A DNA stretch of 64,000 nt from Rhizophagus irregularis (Eukaryota > Glomeromycota > Glomeromycetes > Glomerales > Glomeraceae): NCBI RefSeq assembly GCF_026210795.1, contig NC_089447.1, positions 1,800,501 through 1,864,500 of the forward strand. The letters are read 5' to 3'. Shown one piece after another: positions 1-12,390 of the stretch. The notes under the pieces are model-generated. The model searched no databases. It saw nothing but the letters and a program-made list of their open reading frames with translations, and was not told where the DNA came from. Both the position numbers and the translations under genes were made by a program. Positions within the stretch are counted from its first letter, which is position 1, and each line of letters opens with the position of its first letter.

Positions 1-13
1 ACAGTATATCATG

Positions 14-59
14 CACCAATCGGTCACCAATCAGGTACCTGATTGGTGACCGATTGGTG
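14..59. repeat. Perfect 46-nt palindrome
   Basis: The 46 bases from 14 to 59 equal their own reverse complement with no spacer; the axis lies between 36 and 37 (GGT|ACC). The arm is built from two CACCAATC-like units. It could extrude as a cruciform or mark the end of a foldback element lying mostly outside the window. Bases 60-249 after it are AT-rich with no gene visible. Confidence 0.85.
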
Positions 60-492
60 ACTGATTGATGCCTGATTTTTCACTTTTCGACCTGTGGAAG
101 TAGTGCAAATAATTAATATATTGTTGTTTTCAAAAATTCTAAATTACAAATATAATTTATTTTGCATTAAAAAATTGATATAATAATATTAAAGAAATAA
201 AGAAAACTTTTATTTTTATCTAATCATTTTACATAATCACAAAAATTATTTATATTGCGTGAATAATTATAAATTACTCCAAAAAGTTCTTGTCTATAAG
301 GATAAACTTCTTTTTGAATTTTATCCATATAATACTGCAGATGATCATTATTATTTAAAAATGCATATATTTCAGAAAGATAATTGATTCCAAAATATGT
401 TTTAATTAGATTTTCTAATAATAAAAATATGTTAAAATTTTATAATAATATTTTTTAAAGTATATACTTGTAAAATAATTACTAGTTATAAT

Positions 493-805
493 TAGTGTTC
501 TAAAAGGATTGAGTTAGATTGGATTTTGAGATGTATTCGAACTCGACTTGAATATAAAAGTAATAACTCAGATTTCTGACTTAGATAATCTGAGTTCAAC
601 CTGTTAAGTTGTATTTAATATAAAAAAATTAAAATTTTTAGTTAAAAATATAATAAAAAGATTTGGGTTGTCAGGTCAAAGTAAAGGTATAATCCAACTC
701 AGTGAGTCAGGTTAAATTCATGCGGGTTACAGGTCATCATATCAAATCATGCAACCCCAACCCAACTTCTAAATACGAGTCAGATTAATAATCTGAATTT
801 AACTA
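493..805. mobile_element. hAT-like MITE inserted in the zinc-finger pseudogene
   Basis: A 313-bp non-coding block is flanked by the 8-bp direct repeat GTTATAAT (485-492 and 806-813), inside a longer shared ACTAGTTATAAT. The left end begins TAGTG, which fits the hAT tip YARNG; the right end is diverged. It splits coding fragments that read collinearly on both sides, so insertion is supported by context as well as by the duplication. Confidence 0.55.
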
Positions 806-1591
806 GTTATAATATTAGTTGGTATAGCATTAACATTATTATCATTTGCCTAATAAATTAATTTTTGTAAACATGACTGAATAGTTAATGGTACACAACT
901 TGATGAAGATGAAGGGTGAGAATGAATTCCTTTTGATATAAGAATCACATATGGACAACTCTTTATATCATGTGAAATTATTTTAGAATACTTAACATTA
1001 CATGTTTTTTTGTGTAATTACATCTTGTTTAATAATATTTCCTGTATGATGTAGATGTGCTATTAATGGATAATTTAAATAAATAAGTAAAATAATTAGA
1101 TATTTAAAAAAAAATTAATTACTCTTTAATAGTTATACTTATGACAAAAAGTCTTTTTTAAATTATTATGCAATACTGTAAAGCAATCATTAGTTGGTTT
1201 ATTTGATTCACCTTAAATATAAAATATGTTAAATAAAATTAAATAAATAAATAAAAAAAAATAATAAATTATATCTAATCTCATATAATCCATCTAACAG
1301 TTGACGTAGTAAATTAAAATCTACATTTTCTTTAATATTAATAAACTAATAAAACTTTTCATTAAATTTTCATTCAGAACAACCAATAAAATAATTTGCT
1401 ATATTATCTTTACATTTCAAACATTTTAATATTAGTTTTCCGGTAGTGTGTTGTATTCTATTTGCATATATCTACATTTGGTTATGAATGTTGCAAAATA
1501 TATGCTAAATAAATAATCATATGAAAAAATATATTAATAATAAACTAATTTAATTGTAAATTAAAAAATCAATTATATTTATGCAAAAGTA

Positions 1592-1997
1592 TAGTCAACT
1601 CTTAATATAACGAAGTTGACGTCTGGGCTGATCTGGCCTTCATTATAGGAATAATATTCATTAATATAATGGGAAAATATGGTATAACCTGGAAAATTTT
1701 TGTGTATTATGGTATATTATCATATAATAATTATATCTTATAATGCAAAAATGCAAGTTACACAAAATATCTTCGTTATATTGAAAAAAAATTCGTTATA
1801 AAAGAAAATTTGTTATTAAAAGGGGCATTTTTCATATACAGTTTATAAAATTTACTTCGTTAAATGGTATACAGCATTTAATTAGTAAAATTCGGTATAA
1901 TGAGATTTTTTTCATATGTTAAAATCTGTACCATACTGAAGATCCGTTATATTGTAAAATTCGTTATATCAAAATTCATTATAAGAAGAGTTGACTG
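1592..1997. mobile_element. pogo/Tc1-type MITE with TA duplication
   Basis: About 406 bp, flanked by TA (1590-1591, 1998-1999). The left end reads TAGTCAACTCTTAATATAAC; the inverted right end reads CAGTCAACTCTTCTTATAAT. It has no coding capacity. The AGTCAACTC tip is shared with the Tigger-like element at 14645 and the termini at 19599 and 32312, so one transposase family may have moved all of them. It interrupts the zinc-finger pseudogene. Confidence 0.75.
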
Positions 1998-2640
1998 TAG
2001 TATTTTCAATGTTATCATCTGACATCTCCTTATTAATTTTAATTGTAAATCTGAATTAGTATTTACTGAATCATGATTCATTTCTAAAAGTTCAGGATTT
2101 GAAAATTCACATAATTTAACTTCCTGGCATATTTTATTTTTTTTTTCTATAGTAACATTATTAAGATAAGAATAAGTTGAAACATACTGTCCACAAGGTT
2201 TATCTATAGAATATTGAATCTAAATAATTGCAAATAAGAAATTAATAAATTAATATCATTTTTTTAAAAATCGCGTAATATATTTATTTAAAGTATATTT
2301 ACATCTGTAAACACTTCCTTTACATTATTCCATCTTTCAACATAATAAATTATCGCAACACCTTCTTTACTTGTAGGTAGATATTTAATGGGAGTTAGTA
2401 AGTGAATTATAGTTTTAACAGTCATTTGTTTCACAATAAAGTATATTTCTTCTATATCATCTTTCAATTCAGATATATTCATATTATTTAATTAAATAAT
2501 AATATGATAAGCAATAAAATTGTATAAATATACATAAAAATGATATAAACAAATAAGTTATGAGCGTGTTATATTACCTCTGTAGCATTAAAGTCTTTTT
2601 CATAAATGATATACTCTTTATAAACAAAGTTAGTATTTGC

Positions 2641-3433
2641 TATAGACAATATGTTTTGTATTATAATTTATTAAAAAATGTAAAAAAAAAGCAAAAAAAT
2701 AGCTAAAAATTAAAGAACAAAAATTTAAAAAATGAAAAAACATGTTTCAACTTTCAAGCTTTAATAAATATGATGTATTACAATTTACAATTATAGTGTA
2801 TTATTAACAATTATAGTATATTGTTAACAAATATAATAGTATTCAGACACATACAATAGTTTTTATTATACATTACATAGTAGTAGGTCTGCAAATCACA
2901 TTCTTGTAATACTTCATATGACTATACTTCACTCATCATCCCCACTGGATTTCATAACTTTTTGTATTACTTGTTTCACTTTCACTTTCAAGAAAGATTA
3001 AATTTATTTACAAGATATTCAAGTTGTCTGAAATCAATGAAATGTATATTGTTAAATGAATAAGTATAGTAATAAAATGCTAAGATGAACCTTCTGGTAC
3101 TAATCATATTTTGTTTTAAAAGTTTTTGTAAAATATTTGAAAGCGCATAAATCACATCTTTAGTCATTAGATTTTTTAACTATAAACTATAACATTATTG
3201 TAAATGCACCACCTCATACAGAAGATCAGAAGAACCTTAATGATGCATGAACTAAAAATTTCTGTGAGAAGTTAAAGAATCAGATGATATTATAAAGAAA
3301 GTAATTCTATTTCAACTTGAACAGAAGTAGAAGAGAGCTTCTGACAGATATTACCTGAATCTGATATATCAGTAATCTTCTGGTCCAAATAATGGTGTGA
3401 GGCAACTCCTTAACAGGTAGTATCTGCACTTGA
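2641..3433. other. AT-rich spacer
   Basis: No gene, RNA or clear element was recognised. Open frames are short and of low complexity. Confidence 0.5.
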
Positions 3434-3441
3434 AGCATTAG

Positions 3442-4639
3442 TAAAGCTCTGAACAGTTCGGGCTAAACCGGGGAACCAATCCGAAACTGGCTCAAAATTC
3501 GGTTCGGTTCGGTTCGGGTATTAGAACCGAAAAACCGGTGGTTCGGTTCGGTTTAATCCAATTTTTATAAAAATGCGAAAAATCGAATAGCCGGCCATCT
3601 AGTGATCGTATAAAGTCGAGCCATATATCATTGGATTCGTCTCGACGAGACGCGTCGAATGGTGGTAAGATCATGTCTCTAGCATCGATAGAATACACGT
3701 TAACCTACGCTAAATGATTTATCAATAATTTGAATTAGCAAGCTATCTATCGGTGCTAGAGACGTGATCTTACCACCATTCGACGCGTCTCAGTGAGACG
3801 AATCCAATGAATATAAATTCGTTCGTGTACGACCACTAGATGGCGAATAATATCAAGTTTCGCATTTTTTTAAAATTTTCGAGCGTTAAAAATTAAAAAT
3901 TCCGATACATGAATTTATTCATCGTCCAATGGTCGTACAAATATGAATTAGGACTCATTGGATTCGTCTCGATGAGACGAGTCGAATGGTGGTAAGATCA
4001 CGTCTCTAGCATCGATAGATAGCTTGCTAATGCCAATTTTTTATAAATTATTTAGCGTGAATTAACTTACGATCTATTAATGCTAGAGACATGATCTCAC
4101 CACCATTCGACTCGTCTCATCGAGACAAATCCAATGAGTCCTAATTCATATTTGTACGACCATTGGACGATGAATAAATTCATGTATCGGAATTTTTAAT
4201 TTTTAACGCTCGAAAATTTTAAAAAAATGCGAAACTTGATATTATTCGCCATCTAGTGGTCGTACACGAACGAATTTATATTCATTGGATTCGTCTCACT
4301 GAGACGCGTCGAATGGCGCTAAGATCATGTCTCTAGCACCGATAGATAGCTTGCTAATTCAAATTATTGATAAATCATTTAGCGTGGGTTAACGTGTGTT
4401 CTATCGATGCTAAAGACAAGATCTTACCACCATTCGACGCATCTCGTCGAGACGAATCCAATGATATATGGCTCGACTTTATACGATCACTAGATGGCCG
4501 GCTATTCGATTTTTCGCATTTTTATAAAAATCAGATTAAACTGAACCGAACCGCCGGTTTTTCAGTTCGGTTCTTACGGGTTTTAGCTCTAATCCGAACC
4601 GTCTATAATCCGGACCAAACCGACCCGTTCAGAGCTTTA
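3442..4639. mobile_element. 1.2-kb hAT-like foldback element with perfect 8-bp TSD
   Basis: A near-complete inverted repeat centred about 4041-4046; each arm is about 590 bp. The tips are TAAAGCTCTGAAC on both ends, fitting hAT YARNG, and the flanks carry the exact 8-bp duplication AGCATTAG (3434-3441 and 4640-4647). Just inside the left tip is a period-5 array of GGTTC (about 3494-3512), mirrored in diverged form on the right. Each arm carries about three copies of a hairpin module (TTGGATTCGTCTCGACGAGA then GTCGAATGGTGGTAAGATCA). The two open frames on the arms (3492-3698 minus, 4367-4723 plus) are the same repeat read from both sides, not genes. Confidence 0.9.
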
Positions 4640-4647
4640 AGCATTAG

Positions 4648-6103
4648 TAATTTCTGGTCCTATCATTGTGAATCTGCATTATCACAGTTTGATTTGTTAG
4701 GGCTTGAGATGTTTGAACAATAAAATATATATCTTAATTATCTATTTTATTTAATCAGGCCTAAAACATGCCTAATTTGACCTGTTTCACTTTTGATAAG
4801 AAATGATTATTGAATGATTACAGGTAAAATTTTTAATCTTATTAATGTATTATTAATAATTCTTTATAATTATTATTAGTGTCAAGTTCAAGTACCTATA
4901 ATAAGAAACCTTTTATACATTTAATGAATTAGGAAATTTTATGGTAAACAACTGTGCTTACCATATATTGGAAGCAACGTTCGATCTAGAAGTGAAGGAA
5001 GAATACTGAACAATTATAAGGGTGAAAAAGATGGTGTAAATTTATATTACTTAGAATTTATACTCACTCTCGAATGATACATTTTATAGAATAATATGGT
5101 ACCGAAAGTCTATACTTGACAATAAAAAAGTAACACTTAAAAAACTTTCAACTTCTTAAAAAAAATACAATTTAGAAAAAATAAACTGGTAACTTTAACT
5201 TTATTCTTTAAGATAAGCTTTATCAAATTACCAGTCAGATTTTTAAAAGAAGATTTATGTAAAAAGTTATAAGCATTTAAAATTGCATGATTTTCATATG
5301 ATCAGCCCAAATTTGAAATAAAATATGTTGGCCAGAACTTATAATAAATTGGGCTAACTTCATGCATCGTGATAATGCCAACTCAAATTATCATATTATG
5401 ATAAATCAAATGTAAAAAAAAATTTTTATCAATGTATGACTTTTATAAAATGGTAGTTGCGATAAATCTACTTTTTCTTATATTTTATTTTGTTTGTAAT
5501 ATCATAATAAATTTTCAAAAATCACATTTTATTAGTACTTTTTACAAGAAATTCCAGTTTTTTATTGGCTGAATTCTGGATCATATGATATAGAATCGGC
5601 TCAGAAAATTAAAACAAAATTACATAATTGTTAAGTATAGATTTTTGTCACCATAAAAAAAACAGTTAATTGAAAAAAACCAAGCGAAAAAAAAGCAAAC
5701 ATAGAAATATATTACAAAATACTGGTTATATTATAATAATTGTAAGAATGTTAAATATGAGTTAAACGATAAAAATATATTCTAATATAACTTTAATTAT
5801 TATAGAATGCTATGGATATAAATGAAGAATCAGAAATTAAAGAATCATATGACAGGCTTAATTTCACAGAATTTGATAAATCTTATTTAGCGATAGATTC
5901 CAAAAAAATGTGAAAGCTAAAATCTGGACAAAAAATTGAAAAAATAATTTATTAGTAAAATTGATTTCCTTTATTTAATATTCTAATAACTTGCAACTGT
6001 TTAATAATATTACAACTACACTCAGAAATAAATTTTGTAATCATGTCTTTTAGCATTTTATTTAGCTTTAGACTATCCTTTAAATATTTCACTCCATTTG
6101 ATC
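4648..6103. other. Repeat-bearing spacer
   Basis: AT-rich. It contains one copy of a dispersed repeat (5205-5465) and a 34-codon open stretch starting MDINEESEIKESYDRLNF near 5814 that may be a gene fragment. The run at 6104 starts TAAAGCTTTAAATGG followed by GGTCC/GGTTC-like pentamers, resembling the left tip of an hAT-like element, but no matching right tip was found. Confidence 0.45.
5205..5465. repeat. Dispersed repeat, copy 1
   Basis: About 250 bp aligns in direct orientation with 17155-17400, for example AAAAGTTATAAGYATTTAAA and the shared run TATGACTTTTATAAAAT near the end. It is non-coding and the element class is unknown. Confidence 0.7.
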
Positions 6104-6438
6104 TAAAGCTTTAAATGGTTCGAATTGGTCTGGGTTGGGAAGTAACCCAGAACCGGACCAAAAAATTAGTTCATTTCAGTCCAGTCTGGTTTATATTAAA
6201 AGGAAAATCTGTGGAGCCGGACTGGACCAGTTATTTTGGTCAGTCCAAGTTCAGTATATAATAAAAAACGTTGCAAAAACATTTTTTTAATTATAATTAC
6301 TTAGAAAAAACGTTTCGCAATGTTATTTCACAACGTTTTTTCTTTAAATTAATTAAAAAAACATTGCAGCAAAACTTTATTTAAATAAATTGAAATATTC
6401 TAGAACTATCTTAATATCATTAATTTATAAACCATTTA

Positions 6439-6805
6439 CTTTACTAAAAATGACCAATTTTTTGAAATGATTTTGTAATAATTTTAAAATACTACAAAAA
6501 TACATTTAATACATCAAAATGGTTTTATTATATTTTTGTTATTATTTTGTAATTATATTGTATCTAGGTCTATAAGAATAACTCAAAATAATATCACAAT
6601 AATTTTTTAATGTTTTTGTTATTATTTTATTATTATAATATAATTAACTTTGATATTATTTTAATATTTTAATTTCAAAAATACCTTAAATATATTTTGA
6701 TATATTTTAAAAATTTTACAAAATAATTGCACAATTGTTTTGAAAGCTATTGTATCTATATAGATCTATAAAAATATTTCAAAAAATTGGCCATTTTTAG
6801 TAAAG
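6439..6805. mobile_element. mariner-type MITE with TA duplication
   Basis: A 367-bp foldback flanked by TA. The left end reads CTTTACTAAAAATGACCAAT and the inverted right end reads CTTTACTAAAAATGGCCAAT, followed by TTTTTTGAAAT on both. Imperfect complementarity continues through much of each arm. It has no coding capacity. Confidence 0.75.
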
Positions 6806-7024
6806 TAGCAATAATAAAAATATAAAATTTCATACTAGTTTTCATGTAATTTTTATGGATTTTACAAAAATTCTATGGAAATCCATAAGAATTCCATGTA
6901 ATATATCAAAAAAAAAAATTTTACTATTCACACGGTAATTAATATTTTAACAATACTTTAAAAAATAAGTTACACAATATAAATAAATAAAATTTCAAAT
7001 TTTGGACTATTGTTCATAATTGTT

Positions 7025-7232
7025 ATTTATAGATGACCGCCACCATACAAACATATAGTCTATTTATGAAATCAAATGATCACTCAACAGTGTACACATA
7101 GGTATTTTATATATGATGAATAGTTTGTAGCTTAATAATATATAAGTAGTTTATAGAATTATACTTAGTATAAAATTTCTTTTATTTTCGTTAATAAAAC
7201 TGCAAATACACTGCAATAAAAAAAAAATAAGA
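7025..7232 (+). repeat. Poly(A)-tailed dispersed repeat, copy 1
   Basis: About 200 bp matches the reverse complement of 34663-34865 and ends in an A-run after ACTGCAAATACACTGCAAT. The best block is around ACTCAACAGTGYACA. The A-tail in the same place in both copies suggests retroposition, as a SINE or a LINE/mRNA 3' end; the class is inference. Confidence 0.65.
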
Positions 7233-8641
7233 CTAATTTTAATTTGAGGTGATTTAATTTGGATGATTTAATCTACTAGTAAATTTTATATAATTATATA
7301 ATTTAAACATAAAAGTTATTGTTAAAAAATATCCAAATAATAAAATCTATGTAAAGTAAAATGAATAATACAAATAATTTTTTTTTTGAAAAAAAATAAT
7401 CAGCAAAAAATCATGTAAATATAAAAATATAAATTTTTAGGGGGTGATTTAACCCAGATTATTAACCCAAGGGCAAGTTAGCAAAACTCATATAATTTTT
7501 ATAAAAATATACTTTATATTATTATTGGAATTAAATTAAAAAATAATTTATTAAATAAATTAAAAATTATACAAATCTATAAAGATAAAATATAAGAGAA
7601 ATTAAAGTTATAAATAATATAATTGAAATTAGAATTGAAATTAAAAAATGTAATTGTTAATTTCAAACTAATCATAATTGAAATTTTAAAAATTGGATTT
7701 AGAATTAAACTCCAGTTAGAAATTATTATATTGTTAAAATTACAAGTTTTATTGAATTATTCTAATATATAATATATAAATGATATATAAATGAATTTTG
7801 TAAACCAAAATTGAAATGTTAATCCTAATCTCAAGAATTTTAAATCCAATTTCAATTAAAAATAAAAATTACTGAATTTATAATTTATAATTTTTTATTA
7901 GTATTCCAATTTATCTTAATTCATTTTCATATTGTTATTCTTATTTGGATTTGAGATTTTCAGTTGATTTACTATAAAGGATTAGGGAAAACCTTTAGGA
8001 ATTAATCAAAATAAGCTTTCCATTTTACTTTCCATTTACTGAACAATCATGAAAATAAATTCATTGTCATGTTAATGCAATATTTGTGACATAATCACGT
8101 AATTTTCCCGAAAAAATAGATCCGGAATTTTACAATTCCGAACTTAAAAAATTTCCCACCGAGAATTATAATCATAGTCATGTACATTTCCGAATATAAT
8201 TTTTACCCCTGAGAAGTATCGGGCTTGATCTTAACTCATTGTACAAATTAAGATGAAAAATGACATAATGAATTATGTTATTCGCTAAGCGTAAAATTCC
8301 CGAAAAAATTCGTTTCGGCAAAATACATAAAAACGTGTAATGTATTGATCGACGTACGCCAATATTATTAATGCTACTTTTTGTGCCGATTCATCCAAAC
8401 TACTAAAACTTACCATTATTAAAGATTTTTTGTAATCAATTATGGAAATTATGGCGTCCAAATTTAAACTTGATCACATGGAAAATGAGTTTATAGCGTT
8501 ACACTGAGTACAAGTCACAAAGTTATTTTGGTTACACTTCGTTTCTACCTTTCCTCATTTTCCCATTCACAGAGAATTTCTTATATATTGTTCAACTTTC
8601 TTTCTCGTTTTTTTTACCTTTTTTACGTGTATATATAGGAA
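7233..8641. other. AT-rich spacer and 5' region of the 8642 gene
   Basis: No gene recognised. Stretches of AATTGAAATT-like low complexity fill 7560-7900. A TATATATA run at about 8630 lies just before the start codon of the following gene. Because it is so close it is more likely 5' UTR or background than a TATA box. Confidence 0.4.
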
Positions 8642-9244
8642 ATGGCAAAAATGTTACTTCCAAGACTTTCTTCATATTTGCGTTTGAACGCTGCTTTCAA
8701 CCATACATTTTCCCGCTCTTTCCAACAACAAAACATTATTATTATTAATCGTACTTTATTCTCCAGTAATATATCAAGAAATGCAGCGCCAACAGCATAT
8801 GAGGCGGACAAAGACTTTTATGCTTTAAAAGTTACAATCGATGATATTAGGGCAAAATATGGATTAGGGGGCGGTAGTCGTATTAAAGATGCAAATCTTG
8901 AACAAAATTCTGATTTAGATTTAGAAGTTGATTTAACTTTGGCTGATGTAAAGAAATTATCTAAAATTCAAGAATTATTAGAAAATGCTTCGCAAGATTT
9001 ATCACGTTTAATTTCTTCAAAACCTGGAGATATTGAAGGCATTAGAGATGATGATATCGTTATTAAAGCTAATGTAAAAAAATCTGTTTGGTTAGCTGAA
9101 GATGATGATGTTTCTGGTTATGCTGAAAAAGCTATAAAAGCTTATAAAGAGACTAAAGTTGTGGGGGACGTTCATGCTTATGATATAGATGACGGTAAAA
9201 ATGAAAGAAATCCCGCTGGTTTCAGACAAGATTTATATAACTAA
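8642..9244 (+). CDS. Hypothetical protein with mitochondrial-type N-terminus
   Basis: A single-exon frame of 200 codons with no recognised family. Residues 1-50 lack acidic residues and are rich in Arg, Ser, Phe and Asn (MAKMLLPRLSSYLRLN, later RTLFSSNISRN), typical of a mitochondrial presequence. The rest is acidic and helical, with a GLGGG turn near residue 75, a run of alternating Asp/Leu near residue 92, and a charged C-terminus. Codon use and lack of low-complexity bias set it apart from the surrounding repeats, so it is probably a real host gene. The start could be the ATG at 8642 or the one three codons later. Its predicted mitochondrial location is inference from the N-terminus only. 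The minus-strand frame over 8623-8811 is its shadow. Confidence 0.75.
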   Translation: MAKMLLPRLSSYLRLNAAFNHTFSRSFQQQNIIIINRTLFSSNISRNAAPTAYEADKDFYALKVTIDDIRAKYGLGGGSRIKDANLEQNSDLDLEVDLTLADVKKLSKIQELLENASQDLSRLISSKPGDIEGIRDDDIVIKANVKKSVWLAEDDDVSGYAEKAIKAYKETKVVGDVHAYDIDDGKNERNPAGFRQDLYN

Positions 9245-11160
9245 TATTACTAATTTTAATGAATTAATGAATTTCAAAGGATTCTAAAATTTGGCATATT
9301 AGTTACAAGAAAAAAATTTTTAAGGTAAATTCTGAAAGGAATACCAAACTCTCTTTATTTTTCTTTAGTGATTTTAGTTTAATGTAAATAGCTTTTTTGA
9401 CTATGTATGTAGTTTAGTAAAAATTTATTTTTCATAAGTAGGATTCATTTATTAGTTACAATAAAATTTTTTACACGCACAAGTAATTAAAATTTTAAAT
9501 TATGAAGTCATAAAAGTGACACCGTGCCAAATAATGATGCATAAAAAATTATATAACAGATAATTCTGCGAGACGTGGGAGATATATAAATTCCACGTTC
9601 ACGTGATTTCGTGATTTATGGTGTCCAAGTTTTGATTGGTTCAATTGGTACGGCTCAATCGTCCAAAAGTTTTCATATAATTATTATAATCCAATCTTTT
9701 TATATCAGAAGAATAAGTTAATACTTAAGCATCTGGATTTCAAAATTTTGACATTTTAAATACATTAAAAAAAAAGAAAATCACCATATTAAAGTATTTA
9801 TTAAAGTAATGTCTAAATACAATTTTTTATCAATAGGAACCTGATGTACCAAAATGCTTAATCAATATAAAACAATTTTAGAATATCACCAGTATTTTAA
9901 ACTCTGGCTAAATTGTAATTTTTGGTCAGAATTAAGTGGTGACAATTACTGGTAGTAAAATTTAATAATACCCTTAAATTTACAATGTTTAATTTTAGTA
10001 AAATTTTATATAATATAAAATGATTAATTTGCATCATTTTTTTCAAAATACTAAAAAATTTTTGGTTGCTTAATTTTGCATATTTATAAAATTTAAATAT
10101 TATATATAGTAATACCTTTATAAGTGCATTTTCTACAAGTACACATCCTTTTTATATGTACTTCATAACTTAGTTCTAAGCTTTAAATGTATTTCCTCTA
10201 TATCTTATATATTGTAATATGAGAATCCTTATAGGAAAATACTGATATTGTAGCACAATAGTAATAGTATTATAGTTTAAACTATATTATTTATTACATT
10301 ATAATTTATTATATTATAGTTTTAAGATCATATATGATGTTATTTATTACATTATAATTCTTAAAACTTCAAATTAAATCAAATAAAGCCAACCCAATAG
10401 AATTCAATTTAAATCATAATTTGATTTGATTTATTAATAAAATTGATGGAATTAATAAAGTTAATAGATTCAAATTGATAAAATTAATAGGAGTTAATAT
10501 AACTAATAAGATCAACTTTATTGATTTAACTTGTAACTTAAATTAATTTAATTTAGTTTAACTTTATCTTCAAATTAAAATCATTAATATTAATTACATT
10601 ACTAGTTAATTATTATATTATAGTTTTTATTATTTATAAAGAAAAATTTATGTAATTTTATTTCATATATATTGAATTAAAGTTTGTTTTTATATTTTTT
10701 ATAAAAATAAAATAATAAAAATTAAATATTAATAAACATTTGAATTATTAATATTTGTAATATAAATACAGTTAAATATCACAATTTGATGTAAATTTTG
10801 AAAAAGAAAATAATTATTTTCATATAATCATTATTAAAAATAGAAATTATATTTTTATTAATTACAAATCTTATTTTATAATTCTAATCATAAGTTGAAA
10901 AGGTTTGATTTATTTTTCTATAATTATACTAAAATTTGAAATAGTATAGAAAGTTTTAAAAGATTTTTTTTAAAATTAAAAAAAAAGGGTAATTTTAATA
11001 CTTATTCTGGGTAAAAATCATCTGGTCATATAATTTTTAAATTTATACATGTAAAGTAAACCTGATTTTTTAATAAATTATATTAATTAAAATTGTCAAT
11101 AAATTGCAAATTTTCCTCTTTACTTTATTAAAGCATTATAAAATTTGATAGCTAAAATAT
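9245..11160. other. 3' flank and AT-rich spacer
   Basis: No gene seen. A TTCACGTGATTTCGTGAT motif lies near 9600. Around 10390-10620 there are GATTTGATTT-like repeats resembling the subterminal arrays of the hAT-like elements here, but no ends could be fixed. Confidence 0.4.
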
Positions 11161-11164
11161 TAAC

Positions 11165-11640
11165 CAAAATGGTAAAATTATATTCTTAGTAAGAAAAATT
11201 CAAAAATTAGTATCATTATAAAAAATACTGATATCTTTGCAAACATTATATTTACACTCATGAAAATTACAATGTAAGTGTTTTCCATCTTATTGAATAA
11301 TATTCACTTAATAAAAAAAGTTAATTTCATTTGAAAAAAGTAGCAAAATTACACTATGAATTTAATAAACAAAAAATAAAAAATTCAAAAATTATTGCCA
11401 TTATATAAATGTGAATATCTCTACAAGTATTATATTTATGCTTATAAAATTTAAGATATAAGTAGTTTTAACATCATTAAACAACTTTTACTTAATAAAA
11501 AAAGTTAATTTCATTTGTCTAAAGTAGTAAAATTACATTCTGATGTTAACAAATAGAAAAATAAAAAATTCAAAAATTATTGTTATTATAAAAAATATGA
11601 ATATTTCTATACATATTATACTTACACTTATAATATATAC
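11165..11640. repeat. 184-bp tandem repeat, about 2.5 copies
   Basis: The block ATAAAAAAAGTTAATTTCAT recurs at about 11311 and 11495, a spacing of 184 bp. Surrounding sequence (AAAAATTCAAAAATTA, then a run of TATTATA and TTACACT) recurs with it, including a third partial copy before 11640. Non-coding. Confidence 0.7.
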
Positions 11641-12390
11641 TATAAATTGTATAAAATATCTGTAGCTTTACAAGATATAAGTAAGAAAACTAAGTCAAAG
11701 TATTTAGTGTGTTAATAACAAAAGCTTTTAAAATTTTTTTTTATAATCATAATGTGATAAATAAATAAATAAATAATTGCGAAATGTAACACAAATCAAA
11801 AAGATGAATTTTACCTAAGATGATTAAAATTTAAAAATAACCTAGAGTAAATTTTAAATTAATTCAAAAAAAAATTAAAATTGGTAAAAATTAATTTTTA
11901 TTTAAAGTTAATTTTAGAATAATATGATATAACTTTATACAAAAAGTTATAAAAAATCTAGTTAATTATAAAAAAAAAAATCTTAGAATTTTAATGATTT
12001 TAAAATTTATTATACTTTATTATAATTAAAATTAATTAAAGAATTAAAATATATAGATTGTAATAAATTTATAATAAATTAAAAATTTTAAAAAATAAAA
12101 TTTTACTATACTTTATTTTGGCTAAATTAGTTAAAAAACTTATATATTATAAATAAATTAGACTTAAAAACATATTTATTTTATAACCTGAAAATTCTAT
12201 AATAGTATTAATAATTTAATTTTTAAATTTAAAAAATATTTTTAAATGTAAAAATTTCTATAAATTTAAAAATAATTGTAACTAATAATTTTAATTAAAT
12301 TTACAGTAAAATTAAAAATAAATTAAATATAAAGATTTTAAAATATTTTATTTTTAACGTATTATTTTAGTTTTCGTTTAAAATTTATCT

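Larger units (their letters stand above)
250..2640 (-). pseudogene. Decayed zinc-finger protein gene, probably of Mutator-like transposon type, split by two MITEs
   Basis: Read on the minus strand, collinear coding fragments run from about 2640 to 250. The order is: a short first exon (about 2577-2640, donor gtaata); a block containing KYLPTSKEGVAIIYYVERWN (about 2288-2482); an exon starting IQYSIDKPCGQY (about 2000-2210); a Cys-rich block with KCLKCKDNIANYFIGCSE followed by in-frame TGA and TAG; then KSCPYVILISKGIHSHP near 900; and a tail around YYMDKIQKEVYPYRQELFG near 300. The C-x-P-Y ... H-x-H arrangement resembles WRKY/GCM1-type zinc fingers found with MULE transposases; that family call is inference. 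The gene is dead: it has several stops, at least one frameshift, and two inserted elements (493-805, 1592-1997). It could instead be a host gene of a lineage-specific family. Confidence 0.6.

Noticed and set aside
4367-4723. 118-codon frame (and 3492-3698 on the other strand) as a gene
   Set aside because: Both are the two arms of the hAT-like foldback element, which translate into near-identical peptides; no domain, no splice signals.
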